Source of the DNA: Prosthecobacter sp.
Lineage (GTDB): Bacteria > Verrucomicrobiota > Verrucomicrobiia > Verrucomicrobiales > Verrucomicrobiaceae
Reading direction: 5' to 3'
DNA: 64,000 bases
Assembly: GCF_020439865.1 (NCBI RefSeq)
Contig: NZ_JAGRPF010000051.1
Span: 1 to 64,000, forward strand
Below the pieces are notes generated by a model that made no database searches, was not told the DNA's origin, and worked only from the letters and a program-made list of their open reading frames with translations. A program made the position numbers and the translations under genes. Position 1 is the stretch's first letter. Each line of letters starts with the position of its first letter. Shown here in pieces: positions 18,197-27,241 of the stretch.

Positions 18197-21100
18197 TCAC
18201 CCGAAGTCATGTGACTTGACGCTTACACGACGTGTTTCGTCGTAGCGGTAGGCGATGATAGTTTGGGCGAGCACAGTCGTGGTGCCGTCCACGCGCTGGA
18301 GTTTGCCCGTGATCTTCAAAAATGGCTCCTGGGTGATGACAAGACGGCGTTTTTCGAAGAGTTCACTCGGTACGAAGGCGTTCGCGATGCCAGTTTCATC
18401 TTCGAGACTGATGAAGCAGTGCCCCTTCGCCGTGCCGGGGCGCTGGCGGCAGATGACCATTCCGATGATCGTCACACGCGGGCCGTTGCGCATGGTATTC
18501 AAGCCTGCGGCTGTCACCGCACAAGGAATCTGTGAGCGGACGAGTGCCATGGGATGTGGTCCAACGGTGAGCGTGGTGGTTTGATAATCGCTCTCCAGTC
18601 GGTCGCCGGGGGTCATCATCGTCAAGGGGGGCTCGCATGAGCCTTCGAGGCCGTTGAGAAGGTCGTCATGCAGCGGTGCTTCGACTTCCCACAGAGCACT
18701 GCGACGATGATGGCCGAGAGCATTGAGCGCTCCGGCCTGCGCAAGCACGCGGCGTTCGTCCTTGGCAAGGGCGCATCGCTTCAGGAAGTCGTTCGTGTGT
18801 TTCCATGCCGCCTTTTTTCTTTGCTCGATGATTTGTGTCAATGAGGCACGACTCACACCACGCAGTTGATTCAAGCCAAGTCGAAGCGTTTCATCGTCTA
18901 TGACGGTGCATTCGATCTCGGAGGCGACGACGCACACGGGAAGGATGCGCAGGCCGTGCTGCTTCGCATCACGCACGAGCGTGGCGCTGGAGTAGAAGCC
19001 CATCGGTTGGCAATTGAGCAGAGAAGCATAGAACTCTGCGGCACGATGCACTTTGAGCCACACGCTGGCGTAGGCGAGCAGGGCGAAGCTGATGGCATGA
19101 CTTTCCGGGAAACCGTAGAGGGCAAAGCTGCGAATGCTTTTCACGATGCGATCCTGAATGGCGGGATCGACGCTTTTGCGAGTCATCGCGGCGGTGAGTT
19201 TGTCGAGCGCCTTCGTCATGCGCTCCTCGCTGCGGTGAAAGCTCATCGCGCGGCGAAGTTCCTCCGCTTCGCTGCCGGAAAAGTCGGCGATGATCATGGC
19301 CATCTTGAGCACCTGCTCCTGAAACAGTGGCACACCGAGCGTGCGACCGAGCACAGGCTCGAAGTCGGGATGGATGTAGTCGATGGGCTCCTTGCCGCTG
19401 CGGCGGTTCAGGTATGGGTGCACCATCTTGCCGACGATGGGGCCGGGCCGGATGATGGCGACTTCGACGACGAGATCGTAGAAGCACGCCGGCTTCATGC
19501 GCGGCAACGTGGCCATCTGTGCGCGGCTTTCGATCTGGAAAACGCCCACGGTGTCCGCCCGCTGCATCATCTCGAAGGTGGCGGGATCATCCTTCGGGAG
19601 TTGAGCGAGATCGACAGGTCTGCCGCGTGAGGCGCTGACTTCGATCGTCTTTTCTATCGCCGCCATCATGCCGAGGCCTAGCAGGTCCACCTTGATGATG
19701 CCAAGATCCTCGCAGTCGTCCTTGTCCCACTGCACGACGACGCGTCCCGGCATACTCGCCGGCTCCAGAGGAACTATTTTGTCCAAACCTGCGGTGCAGA
19801 GAACCATTCCGCCGCTGTGCTGTCCCAGATGGCGCGGCAGGCCATAGGCGAGGTGGTAGAGCTTGATCAACGCAGGCAGGCGTGGGTGTCCTTGTGGCAG
19901 ACCGGCGCGGCGGATTTGCTCATCGAGCTTCAGAGTGTGCGGGAAGTCTCCGTTCGCATAGAGATCGCTGAAACGCTCGATGACGTCTTGTGGGAGGTGC
20001 AGCACCTTGCCCATCTCGCGCATGGCGCTGCGGCCGCGGTAGGTGATGACATTTGCCGTCATCGCGGCTCCATGCGGTGCGAAGCGGCGATACACTTCCT
20101 GGATGACGCGTTCACGCTGATCGCCGCTCGGAAGATCGAGATCGATGTCCGGCCATGAACTGCGGCCTTCGCTCAGGAAGCGCTCAAACAGCAGACGTTG
20201 AGCGATGGGATCGACATTCGTAATGCCGAGGCTGTAACACACCGCGCTGTTCGCCGCACTGCCGCGGCCCTGCACGAGAATGCCGTTCTGTTTGGCCCAG
20301 CGAACAATGTCCCAGACGACGAGGAAGTAGCCGCTGAAACCGAGCTTGGAAATGAGCGCGAGTTCGTGGTCCAGCTGCCGCCGCACCTCGGGTGTGATTT
20401 TTTGATAACGTTCACGTGCGCCGATGTCGGTGCGTTCGCGCAGGAAGCTGTCCTGCGAATGTTCCGGTGACGTGGGATACTGTGGGAACTCATAGCCGAG
20501 GTTTTCGAGACTGAACTCGACGCTCCCGGCCACACGCAGCGTGTTTGTGATGGCATCCGGCATGTCCGCAAACAGTTCGCGCATCTGCGCAGCGGATTTC
20601 AGGCAGCGCTCGGAGTTTGGTGCGAGAAGGAGACCTGCTTCATCAAGGATGGTGTGATGTCGCAACGCGGTGAAGGCATCCTGCAGCATGCGTCCATCAG
20701 GTTTCGCATAGAGTGGCGCGTTAGAGGCGATCACGGGCAGATTTGCAGCCTGCGCGAGATCACAGAGCCTGCGCACGCGGATGTTTTCGCGAGGAACGCG
20801 GTGGCGTGAGATTTCGACGAAGACGTGCTGTGCTCCGAACAAGAGCTTGAGCTTCTCCAAGCTCTCCAGAGGTTCGTCTTGATTCAAAATGCCATCTTCA
20901 TCACCGGTGAGTACGGTGAGACCGTTGGCGAATTTTTCCAGCGCAGACCACGAGACGCGGCTTTCGCCCTTCGCGGCGCTCAAATGTGCCTGTGTGAGGA
21001 TCTGGCAGAGGTTTTGATAACCGGTCCGCGTGCGCACGATCACGGGCAGCACGCAGCCGCATTCCATCGTGAGTTCGCAGCCGACGATCGCCTGAAGGCC

Positions 21101-21274
21101 AAGTTCTTTTGCTTTATGATGTGCGCGTGCGGAGCCGTAAACGCCGTCGCGATCGGTGCATGCGAGATGTGTCATGCCCAGTTCGACTGCGCGTGTGACC
21201 ATCTCCTCGGGTGACGAGGCACCCCGCAGGAAAGAGAAGGCGCTGCGGGCGTGAAGTTCGACAAAGTCAGGCAT
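18197..21274 (-). CDS. dnaE2: Error-prone DNA polymerase DnaE2 (ImuC)
   Basis: A 1025-residue C-family polymerase used with ImuA and ImuB for damage-induced mutagenesis. The start at 21274 (MPDFVELHARSAFSFLRGAS) is the conserved N-terminus of DnaE2; the PHP domain covers about the first 280 residues. The polymerase core has SSWPDIDLDLPSGDQRERVI with the catalytic Asp pair in DIDLD. GVPLFQEQVLKMAMI is the usual segment of the thumb/fingers region. An OB-fold near the C-terminus contains VTIIGMVICRQRPGTAKG. It lacks the beta-clamp motif region of replicative DnaE1. Its start overlaps the imuB stop by eight bases, so the two are translated together. Confidence 0.95.
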   Translation of the reverse strand: MPDFVELHARSAFSFLRGASSPEEMVTRAVELGMTHLACTDRDGVYGSARAHHKAKELGLQAIVGCELTMECGCVLPVIVRTRTGYQNLCQILTQAHLSAAKGESRVSWSALEKFANGLTVLTGDEDGILNQDEPLESLEKLKLLFGAQHVFVEISRHRVPRENIRVRRLCDLAQAANLPVIASNAPLYAKPDGRMLQDAFTALRHHTILDEAGLLLAPNSERCLKSAAQMRELFADMPDAITNTLRVAGSVEFSLENLGYEFPQYPTSPEHSQDSFLRERTDIGARERYQKITPEVRRQLDHELALISKLGFSGYFLVVWDIVRWAKQNGILVQGRGSAANSAVCYSLGITNVDPIAQRLLFERFLSEGRSSWPDIDLDLPSGDQRERVIQEVYRRFAPHGAAMTANVITYRGRSAMREMGKVLHLPQDVIERFSDLYANGDFPHTLKLDEQIRRAGLPQGHPRLPALIKLYHLAYGLPRHLGQHSGGMVLCTAGLDKIVPLEPASMPGRVVVQWDKDDCEDLGIIKVDLLGLGMMAAIEKTIEVSASRGRPVDLAQLPKDDPATFEMMQRADTVGVFQIESRAQMATLPRMKPACFYDLVVEVAIIRPGPIVGKMVHPYLNRRSGKEPIDYIHPDFEPVLGRTLGVPLFQEQVLKMAMIIADFSGSEAEELRRAMSFHRSEERMTKALDKLTAAMTRKSVDPAIQDRIVKSIRSFALYGFPESHAISFALLAYASVWLKVHRAAEFYASLLNCQPMGFYSSATLVRDAKQHGLRILPVCVVASEIECTVIDDETLRLGLNQLRGVSRASLTQIIEQRKKAAWKHTNDFLKRCALAKDERRVLAQAGALNALGHHRRSALWEVEAPLHDDLLNGLEGSCEPPLTMMTPGDRLESDYQTTTLTVGPHPMALVRSQIPCAVTAAGLNTMRNGPRVTIIGMVICRQRPGTAKGHCFISLEDETGIANAFVPSELFEKRRLVITQEPFLKITGKLQRVDGTTTVLAQTIIAYRYDETRRVSVKSHDFG

Positions 21275-22715
21275 ACATGCCCTCCACACGCCATGAGTGA
21301 TGATCGCGCACGAGCCGGTAAAGCGTGCCGTCCTCCGTGGACGCATCCCAAATTTCATGCTGCCAAGCCTGCTGGACATCCCACCACTCGCCGGAGAGAA
21401 ACCATGGGCCGCTGGCGGCGATGAGCGGCATGGTTTCATGATCTAGATGCAGTGTCACCGGACGCTGATCATGCCAGAAAAGCCGCACCGGCTTTGGCGG
21501 TCGAAAGCGCAGCAGGGGAGGGCTCTTTTGCAATTCAGGAACGGGTGTTGCGGGAGCTTCGAGGAAATTCACCACGCGAAACGCATCCGTCCGACGCGAC
21601 GGCAGCAACTCGGTGCGACCGACACGTCCTTTGCCGAGCAGTGCTTCTATGGCGGAGAGTGTTTCGGCGAAACGGTTCGGGTCGCGCAGGCCTTGATCGA
21701 AAAGGCTGCCCTGGCTGGCGGAAGCACGCACGGGTGTGATTTCCAATGCGACGAAGACAACCGGGGCGGCGGCCTTGAGGCTTTCGAGCGAGGTTTCGAG
21801 AAGACGCAGCAGGACGGCTTCATCGCGAGTGGGTTCTGCGATGCGCAGATGCCGCTCATGCATGCTGCGATCATCAAAACGCAGATGCAGCAGCAATGCG
21901 CCCGCAACACGCCACATGCCGGCGAGACGTGTGCAAAGTCGCCCAATCATTCCGCGCAGGAGGTGCATGAGCGGTTCCAGGCATTCGATGGGTGATTCGA
22001 TTTCGGCTTCTTCGCGGAACAACACCGGCGGGCGGACGAGACGCAGCAGGCGGTCTTTGCCACCATGAGCGAGGTCGTGCAGCGCGAGACCTTCGGTTCC
22101 GAGACGGCGGGTAATTTCACTCTTTGGCAGAGCCACGAATTGTCCCAGCGTGCTCATCCCCCACAGGTGCAGCAGGTGAAGGAGATCAGGATTTTGGCAA
22201 AGAATCGTTAGAGGCAGTTCACGCAGCGCTTCTTTGCCATCGTGAATCACGCGCACAGGATCGGCGATGTGTGCGGCGAGCACGGCGAGATCGGCTTTCT
22301 CCGCGAGACCGACGCGCGCTTCATTCGTGATGGAGATGACGTCGTGGTGCATCTGCAAGCCGAGATCATTCCAGGCGTCACGCAGGCGACTGTGCGTGAG
22401 ATCCAGCACACACAGGCCGGGCCTGGTGGATTCGTAATCGGGCGTCCAGCTTTCGGCGAGGTGAAGAAGGCGGGATTGCAATTCCTGCTCCGCCTTTTCA
22501 TCGCGATAAAGCAACCGCAGCCGCGGGCAGCGTGCCTGCGCTTGGGAAACTGTCATACCAATCCGCGCGCCTTCATTTTCGGCTGATGCCGAGACGTCGA
22601 GCAGTCTGGCATCATCAGGACTGTCACGTTGCAGTGCCAGGACGGCGGTGCGCTCGTGCTGGATCACACGCAGCGCCTGCAGGACAAATCTTGGAAGCCA
22701 CCAAGCGGCAAACAT
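21267..22715 (-). CDS. imuB: ImuB, Y-family polymerase-like subunit of the mutasome
   Basis: A 482-residue protein related to Y-family polymerases. It begins MFAAWWLPRFVLQALRV, the usual ImuB opening, where active DinB proteins carry the first catalytic acidic residues. ARIGMTVSQAQARCP is the typical palm segment. ImuB proteins are regarded as catalytically dead adaptors that bind the beta clamp, ImuA and DnaE2. The C-terminal domain ends with LYRLVRDHHSWRVEGMYA, as in relatives. The gene starts 24 bp after imuA and overlaps dnaE2. It belongs to the LexA-controlled cassette. Confidence 0.93.
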   Translation of the reverse strand: MFAAWWLPRFVLQALRVIQHERTAVLALQRDSPDDARLLDVSASAENEGARIGMTVSQAQARCPRLRLLYRDEKAEQELQSRLLHLAESWTPDYESTRPGLCVLDLTHSRLRDAWNDLGLQMHHDVISITNEARVGLAEKADLAVLAAHIADPVRVIHDGKEALRELPLTILCQNPDLLHLLHLWGMSTLGQFVALPKSEITRRLGTEGLALHDLAHGGKDRLLRLVRPPVLFREEAEIESPIECLEPLMHLLRGMIGRLCTRLAGMWRVAGALLLHLRFDDRSMHERHLRIAEPTRDEAVLLRLLETSLESLKAAAPVVFVALEITPVRASASQGSLFDQGLRDPNRFAETLSAIEALLGKGRVGRTELLPSRRTDAFRVVNFLEAPATPVPELQKSPPLLRFRPPKPVRLFWHDQRPVTLHLDHETMPLIAASGPWFLSGEWWDVQQAWQHEIWDASTEDGTLYRLVRDHHSWRVEGMYA

Positions 22716-22739
22716 GATAAGGCACGGGTGAAAGCTGCG

Positions 22740-23267
22740 TCATGCTGCAAGTCCGATGGATGCGGGAGAATGTCTGCCATCCGACATCCAGCGTTGCGCT
22801 GCACACGCGACGATTTTGCATGGCGAAAACACCGCCACCGCAGCACCACCACGCTCGGCGAGCATGCGTAGGCGGTGCCAGACGCTGGAGGGCAGCGCGA
22901 AAAGCTCACGTTGCGGCAGCAGTCGCAGATCTATGAGTACGATCGGCAGATTGCCGTCCCGTAGGAGCAGATCGGCGGCGCGAATCGCCTCACTGGCCTT
23001 GCTGCAGCGGATCCAGAGCAGGCGCAGGAGGTCCGCAGCATTGAGACTGGCAGGCTCGAAAGCATCCGCACCATCAATGAGGGCGGCTTTTTGCCCATGA
23101 AGGAACTGCTGTATTACCAAGCTGGTGGCCAAGCCCACGATTTCCACGAGCCTGCCGGGGACCAAGGCGGGGCAGGAGCTTGCGAGCTTAGAATGGTGAA
23201 AAACAGGAGCTGCATTGGGAAAGCGTTCGTGAAGGAGTGCTCGAAGTTGAAGTGTAGATACTTTCAC
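22740..23267 (-). CDS. imuA: ImuA-like protein, short form
   Basis: First gene of the mutagenesis cassette, 175 residues, shorter than most ImuA proteins (about 220-260). ImuA is a RecA-like protein that associates with ImuB. RLVEIVGLATSLVIQQFLHG occupies the place of the Walker A loop, but no GxxxxGK[ST] can be seen, so ATP binding is doubtful. LLRLLWIRCSKASEAIRAAD and LPIVLIDLRLL match the later beta-strands of the fold. Translation is taken from the GTG at 23267, which lies directly beside the LexA box and only seven bases past a -10 element; a shorter product from an internal start is possible. Confidence 0.8.
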   Translation of the reverse strand: MKVSTLQLRALLHERFPNAAPVFHHSKLASSCPALVPGRLVEIVGLATSLVIQQFLHGQKAALIDGADAFEPASLNAADLLRLLWIRCSKASEAIRAADLLLRDGNLPIVLIDLRLLPQRELFALPSSVWHRLRMLAERGGAAVAVFSPCKIVACAAQRWMSDGRHSPASIGLAA

Positions 23268-23268
23268 G

Positions 23269-23282
23269 TGTTCATAAGAACA
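23269..23282. promoter_or_regulatory. LexA box of the imuA-imuB-dnaE2 operon
   Basis: TGTTC-ATAA-GAACA is an exact match to the TGTTC-N4-GAACA LexA consensus reported for Verrucomicrobia, and the symmetry extends one more base each side (GTGTTC/GAACAC). It overlaps the -10 hexamer and touches the imuA start, so bound LexA would block the promoter. This gives direct support for SOS control. Confidence 0.9.
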
Positions 23283-23302
23283 CTTAAAATAAGAAGAGTC
23301 AA
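23274..23302 (-). promoter_or_regulatory. imuA promoter, probably giving a leaderless mRNA
   Basis: On the minus strand TTGACT (23302-23297) is a five-of-six -35 and TCTTAT (23279-23274) a four-of-six -10, separated by exactly 17 bases. The predicted start of transcription falls at about 23267, the first base of the GTG start codon. The -10 lies inside the LexA box. Confidence 0.65.
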
Positions 23303-23341
23303 TGAGGGTGGAGGTTCGAATTGCGTATTAAATACAAATTA

Positions 23342-23366
23342 ATTGCAAGAGTAATATTGTTGCAAT
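23342..23366. promoter_or_regulatory. Inverted repeat before the ZnuD-like receptor (candidate Zur-type operator)
   Basis: ATTGCAA-N11-TTGCAAT is a perfect 7-bp inverted repeat whose spacer contains TAATAT, a possible -10. It ends 11 bases before the receptor start. A second small palindrome, GTATT-A-AATAC, lies at 23325-23335. The binding protein is unknown; a Fur/Zur-family repressor is an inference from the receptor type. Confidence 0.45.
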
Positions 23367-23377
23367 AAAGAGCAGCA

Positions 23378-25465
23378 ATGCTTTTCACGGATGACCTTCT
23401 AAATCGTCGCTTGGTTTTGTTGCTGGTTGTTTTTGGCCTGAATTCGGCCAAAACAGCCGCCCAAGAACATCGAGACTTCCTCCTTCATCAGAACGAGGAA
23501 GGGATCGTGATGGATGAGATGGTCATCTCAGCACCTCTTGCCCCCCCCTTGGATCAGTCAGCGTCGGCCTTGAGCGGGCAGGATCTGAATCTCGCCATTG
23601 AGCCGACCTTGGGACAGACGCTGGCGCAGATGCCGGGCGTGAGCAGTTCGTATTTTGGTCCTGCGGCGAGCCGACCGATCATCCGAGGTCAGGATGGCGA
23701 CCGTGTGCGTGTTTTGCAGAACGGACTGAACACACTCGATGCCTCGGCGGCCAGCCCTGATCACGCCTTGAGTTTTGAACCGGCCAATTTGAAGTCGGTT
23801 GAAGTGGTTCGTGGTCCGGCGACGCTGCTTTATGGCTCCAATGCCATCGGGGGAGTGGTGAACGCAATCGACGGACGCATCGTAGATGAAAAGCTGGATG
23901 GTACGATCCGTGGTTCGATGGGCGGGCGCCATACCTCGGTGGACAACGGTTATCAGACCAATGTGATGCTCGAAGGGGGCTGGGAGGGGTTGGCATTTCA
24001 TGTGGAGGCCTTCACGCGAGCAGCCGAGGATTTTCGCATCCCGGGCAATGCGCGGACGGTGGGTGAGCAGGAGCTTAATCCGCTGCCAGCCGGCACTCCG
24101 GAACCGAACAAGGTCATGCCGAACAGCAATCTACGGACAGAGGGTGTGTCCGGTGGTCTGAGCTATGTTTGGGATGAAGGCTTCTTTGGATTCTCCTGGA
24201 CGGAATATCACAACAACTATGCCTCACCCGCCGACAGCGATGTATTCATCGACATGAGCCAGACGCGCCTGGATGTGCGTGGTGCGTTTTACCGACCGCT
24301 GCCGCGCATCAAGGAGATCAGCTACCGGTTTGCCTGGTCGGACTACGAGCACACGGAGTTCGAGAGCGGCATGGACAACACCGAATTCAAAAATGACGGC
24401 TATGATGCACGCGTGGAGGTGAAGCATGAAAAGATCGCAGGTATGGAGGGCGTGGTGGGTCTCCAGTCCGAACGCAGCGATTTTTTCGTTGGTGGCGCGG
24501 AGGCTTTCATGCCGCCGACGATCACCGCCTCGAACGCGATGTTCTTCTTTGAAGAAGTCACACGAGGAACGTTGAGCTTCCAGTTCAGCGGACGGTATGA
24601 TCACGTCGGTGTGGAGTCCCGGAGCAATCCTGTTTTCGGTCCGGCACAAACACGTACGTTCGAAAATCTGAGCGGCTCCGTTGGCTTTGTTTACACGCCG
24701 AATGATGAGTATTCCGCCGCCTTCACGATCACCCACGCGGAGCGTGCGCCGACGAGCCAGGAGCTTTTTGCCAATGGCAGGCATGTGGCCACCGATTCGT
24801 TTCTGGTGGGAGATGCCGGTTTGGGAGCGGAGAGTTCGCTCGGGTTCGATTTGAACCTGCGCAAGCGCACGGGCTGGGTCACGGGGAGCCTGAGCGGCTA
24901 TCACACGCGGTATCGTGACTTCATCGGCCAGTTTCCCACCGGAGTCATGATCGACACCGATGGAGACCTGATCGGAGACACACCGGAACAACGCTACCGG
25001 GCCACGCAGGCGCAGTTTCTGGGAGCTGAACTGGAGACGACATTTCACCTGCTGCATCCCATCACGTCGGAAGAGCAGCAGGCGTCCACCAATCTGCACT
25101 GGCAGGTCAAGGCGGACGTCGTGCGTGCGCGCGATGCCAGCACCGGCCGTTCGCTGCCGCGCATTCCTCCGTTTCACCTGACGAACGCGCTGATCTTCGA
25201 GCATGGGTCGTTCGGGGCCCGTTTGGAAGGCATCTACGCCGCCCCTCAGGACCGGCTGGCCGCCAATGAGTTTCGCACGCCCAGCTACTTTCTGGTCAAC
25301 CTGAGCCTGACCTATCGGATCATCCAAGGCCGGACGACCATGGATCTCTATGTCAAAGGCATGAACCTCACCAATGAGGATGCACGTGAGCACGCGTCTT
25401 TCCTCAAAGAACGCGTGCCTCTTCCTGGCCGCGGTTTGGTGGCGGGTCTGAAGTGGAGTTTTTGA
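23378..25465 (+). CDS. TonB-dependent outer-membrane receptor, ZnuD-like
   Basis: A 695-residue outer-membrane receptor. A signal peptide covers about residues 10-28 and is followed by a TonB-box-like DEMVISAP. The plug contains RPIIRGQDGDRVRVLQNGL and a TLDASAASPDHAL segment, both close to the zinc receptor ZnuD, then VEVVRGPATLLYGSNAIGGV. The barrel ends with RVPLPGRGLVAGLKWSF, with the expected terminal aromatic residue. No long His-rich loop is visible, so the ligand could be another metal complex. The gene stands alone, divergent from the SOS cassette. Together with the ABC importer at 13-16 kb it could form a two-membrane zinc uptake route. Confidence 0.9.
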   Translation: MLFTDDLLNRRLVLLLVVFGLNSAKTAAQEHRDFLLHQNEEGIVMDEMVISAPLAPPLDQSASALSGQDLNLAIEPTLGQTLAQMPGVSSSYFGPAASRPIIRGQDGDRVRVLQNGLNTLDASAASPDHALSFEPANLKSVEVVRGPATLLYGSNAIGGVVNAIDGRIVDEKLDGTIRGSMGGRHTSVDNGYQTNVMLEGGWEGLAFHVEAFTRAAEDFRIPGNARTVGEQELNPLPAGTPEPNKVMPNSNLRTEGVSGGLSYVWDEGFFGFSWTEYHNNYASPADSDVFIDMSQTRLDVRGAFYRPLPRIKEISYRFAWSDYEHTEFESGMDNTEFKNDGYDARVEVKHEKIAGMEGVVGLQSERSDFFVGGAEAFMPPTITASNAMFFFEEVTRGTLSFQFSGRYDHVGVESRSNPVFGPAQTRTFENLSGSVGFVYTPNDEYSAAFTITHAERAPTSQELFANGRHVATDSFLVGDAGLGAESSLGFDLNLRKRTGWVTGSLSGYHTRYRDFIGQFPTGVMIDTDGDLIGDTPEQRYRATQAQFLGAELETTFHLLHPITSEEQQASTNLHWQVKADVVRARDASTGRSLPRIPPFHLTNALIFEHGSFGARLEGIYAAPQDRLAANEFRTPSYFLVNLSLTYRIIQGRTTMDLYVKGMNLTNEDAREHASFLKERVPLPGRGLVAGLKWSF

Positions 25466-25631
25466 AGCCAACACAAACCCCCTCTTCGTGGAGATCGGAA
25501 TTGGCCAGATGAGGCAGAGAAGTTCCACTTCTGGGCAACCGCTACGATGTGGCCGATAGGATCTACTTTCTCACTTTTGATTGTCTTGATTGAATATTTT
25601 GATCAAATCCAAGATAATTTTCATACTATTA

Positions 25632-25660
25632 TATTGCGATCGGGTGATAATTGCTATAAT
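25632..25660 (+). promoter_or_regulatory. Promoter of the polyprenyl glycosylphosphotransferase gene
   Basis: TGC-TATAAT at 25652-25660 is a perfect extended -10. A loose -35 (TATTGC, 25632-25637) lies 17 bases upstream. The region is AT-rich against a GC-rich background and the leader would be about 20 bases. The 25466-25631 part shows nothing else. Confidence 0.6.
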
Positions 25661-25686
25661 TTAGAGCATCGAATAAACTGTTCGCC

Positions 25687-27177
25687 ATGGAAGCCGCAAA
25701 TGTTGATCCAGCCATCCTAAACCCAAGTTCTGCGTTCCAAGCGCTGGAAGCCCGACGCACATGGCGTGAAAAGGAGTTTTTGTCCCCCCATTTCTGGGTG
25801 CTGGTCAGCATCTTGGGGGACTTGGTGATGGCCATTCTTGCGGCCTATGCGGCCTACTGGCTGCGGTTCCACACGTTCCTGCGAGATTTCGGCAACTTTG
25901 ACGCCATGACGTTCCGCCAATACGGCGGTCACATGGCATTGGGCAGCCTTTCGCTGGTCCTGGTTTTGGGATGGCAGGGCATTTACCATCAGAATATCCT
26001 CCTGCGCAGCCGCTGGGTGGCTTCCAAAATCGCCAAGGGTATTCTGGTTTGGACGGCTGGATTCCTGGCCATCACCCTGACATTGAACCTGCAGCCCAGC
26101 ATCTCCCGCGTGTATGTGGCGCTCAACGGTGCCACCGCACTGCTGCTGATTTTGGGCTGGCGGATGATTTTCATGCAATACCTGCGTGCTCCGGGGCGCA
26201 TCGAAGCCCTGCAGCAGCGCACGTTGTTTGTCGGCTGGAACGCGGAGGCGGTCACTCTGTGGAATACCATGAAGCGTGACCAGGCCTGTGCCTTTGATCT
26301 CATGGGCTGGGTCAGCACCGGCGGTGCGGAGGAGAGCAGACCGGCGGAGGATGTGCTTCCCTGCCTGGGAGATCTTCAAAGTGTGGAGCGTCTCGTCAGC
26401 ACTCACGCCGTGGACATGATCGTCGTGGCGGATCTCCACGGCCCTCGTGAGCAGATGGTCGCGCTCGCCAACCTCTGCGAGCGTGAAATGATCCAGTACA
26501 AGGTGATCCCCTCCTGCTTTCAGGTGTTTGTCTCCGGCCTCACGCTCGAAACCATCGCCGGCACGCCGGTGCTGGGCGTCACGCGCCTCCCGCTGGATGA
26601 CACGTTCAATGTGATTCTCAAGCGCGCGCTCGACGTCGTCGGTGCCTCCATCGGTCTTCTGCTCAGCGCTCCGATCATCGCGATTTTCAGCGCCATCGTC
26701 TGGCTGGAGTCCCGCGGTCCTGTCTTCTACCGCCAGCGCCGCTGGGGATTCAACGGTGTGCCCTTCGACATCATCAAGATCCGCTCCATGAAACTGAACG
26801 CCGAACAGGCCACGGGCGCAAAGTGGTGCGTGAAGGACGATCCGCGTCGTCTCAAGATCGGCGCCTTCATGCGCAAGTGGAACATCGACGAGCTGCCGCA
26901 GTTCTGGAACGTGCTCAGCGGAGAGATGAGCCTTGTTGGCCCGCGTCCGGAGCGCCCCGAACTCATCGCGGGCTTCAAGCATCAGATCCCGCATTACAAC
27001 GCCCGCCATCATTCCAAGCCCGGCATGACCGGCTGGGCGCAGGTGAACGGGCTCCGTGGTGACACCGATCTCGGCGAGCGCATCCAGTGCGACCTCTGGT
27101 ACCTCGAAAACTGGAGCCTCTGGCTCGACCTGCAGATCATGCTGCTCACCTTCTTCAAGCGCGACAATGCGTATTGA
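25687..27177 (+). CDS. Undecaprenyl-phosphate sugar phosphotransferase (WcaJ/WbaP-type)
   Basis: A 496-residue membrane enzyme that loads the first sugar phosphate onto the lipid carrier for exopolysaccharide. Four to five N-terminal membrane helices lie between residues about 35 and 160. A nucleotide-sugar or CoA-binding-like domain follows (TLFVGWNAEAVTLWNTM). The C-terminal bacterial sugar transferase domain opens KRALDVVGASIGLLLSAPII and contains NIDELPQFWNVLSGEMSLVG, PRPERPEL and KPGMTGWAQVNGLRGDT. All catalytic landmarks are present. The next gene encodes a glycosyltransferase 64 bp downstream, probably the same pathway, but no flippase or polymerase is nearby. Confidence 0.93.
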   Translation: MEAANVDPAILNPSSAFQALEARRTWREKEFLSPHFWVLVSILGDLVMAILAAYAAYWLRFHTFLRDFGNFDAMTFRQYGGHMALGSLSLVLVLGWQGIYHQNILLRSRWVASKIAKGILVWTAGFLAITLTLNLQPSISRVYVALNGATALLLILGWRMIFMQYLRAPGRIEALQQRTLFVGWNAEAVTLWNTMKRDQACAFDLMGWVSTGGAEESRPAEDVLPCLGDLQSVERLVSTHAVDMIVVADLHGPREQMVALANLCEREMIQYKVIPSCFQVFVSGLTLETIAGTPVLGVTRLPLDDTFNVILKRALDVVGASIGLLLSAPIIAIFSAIVWLESRGPVFYRQRRWGFNGVPFDIIKIRSMKLNAEQATGAKWCVKDDPRRLKIGAFMRKWNIDELPQFWNVLSGEMSLVGPRPERPELIAGFKHQIPHYNARHHSKPGMTGWAQVNGLRGDTDLGERIQCDLWYLENWSLWLDLQIMLLTFFKRDNAY

Positions 27178-27241
27178 GGGGTAGGATTGCAGAAATTCGA
27201 GGTGGCATCCGGCCACGGCTCAGGCATCCGTCATACATCCC

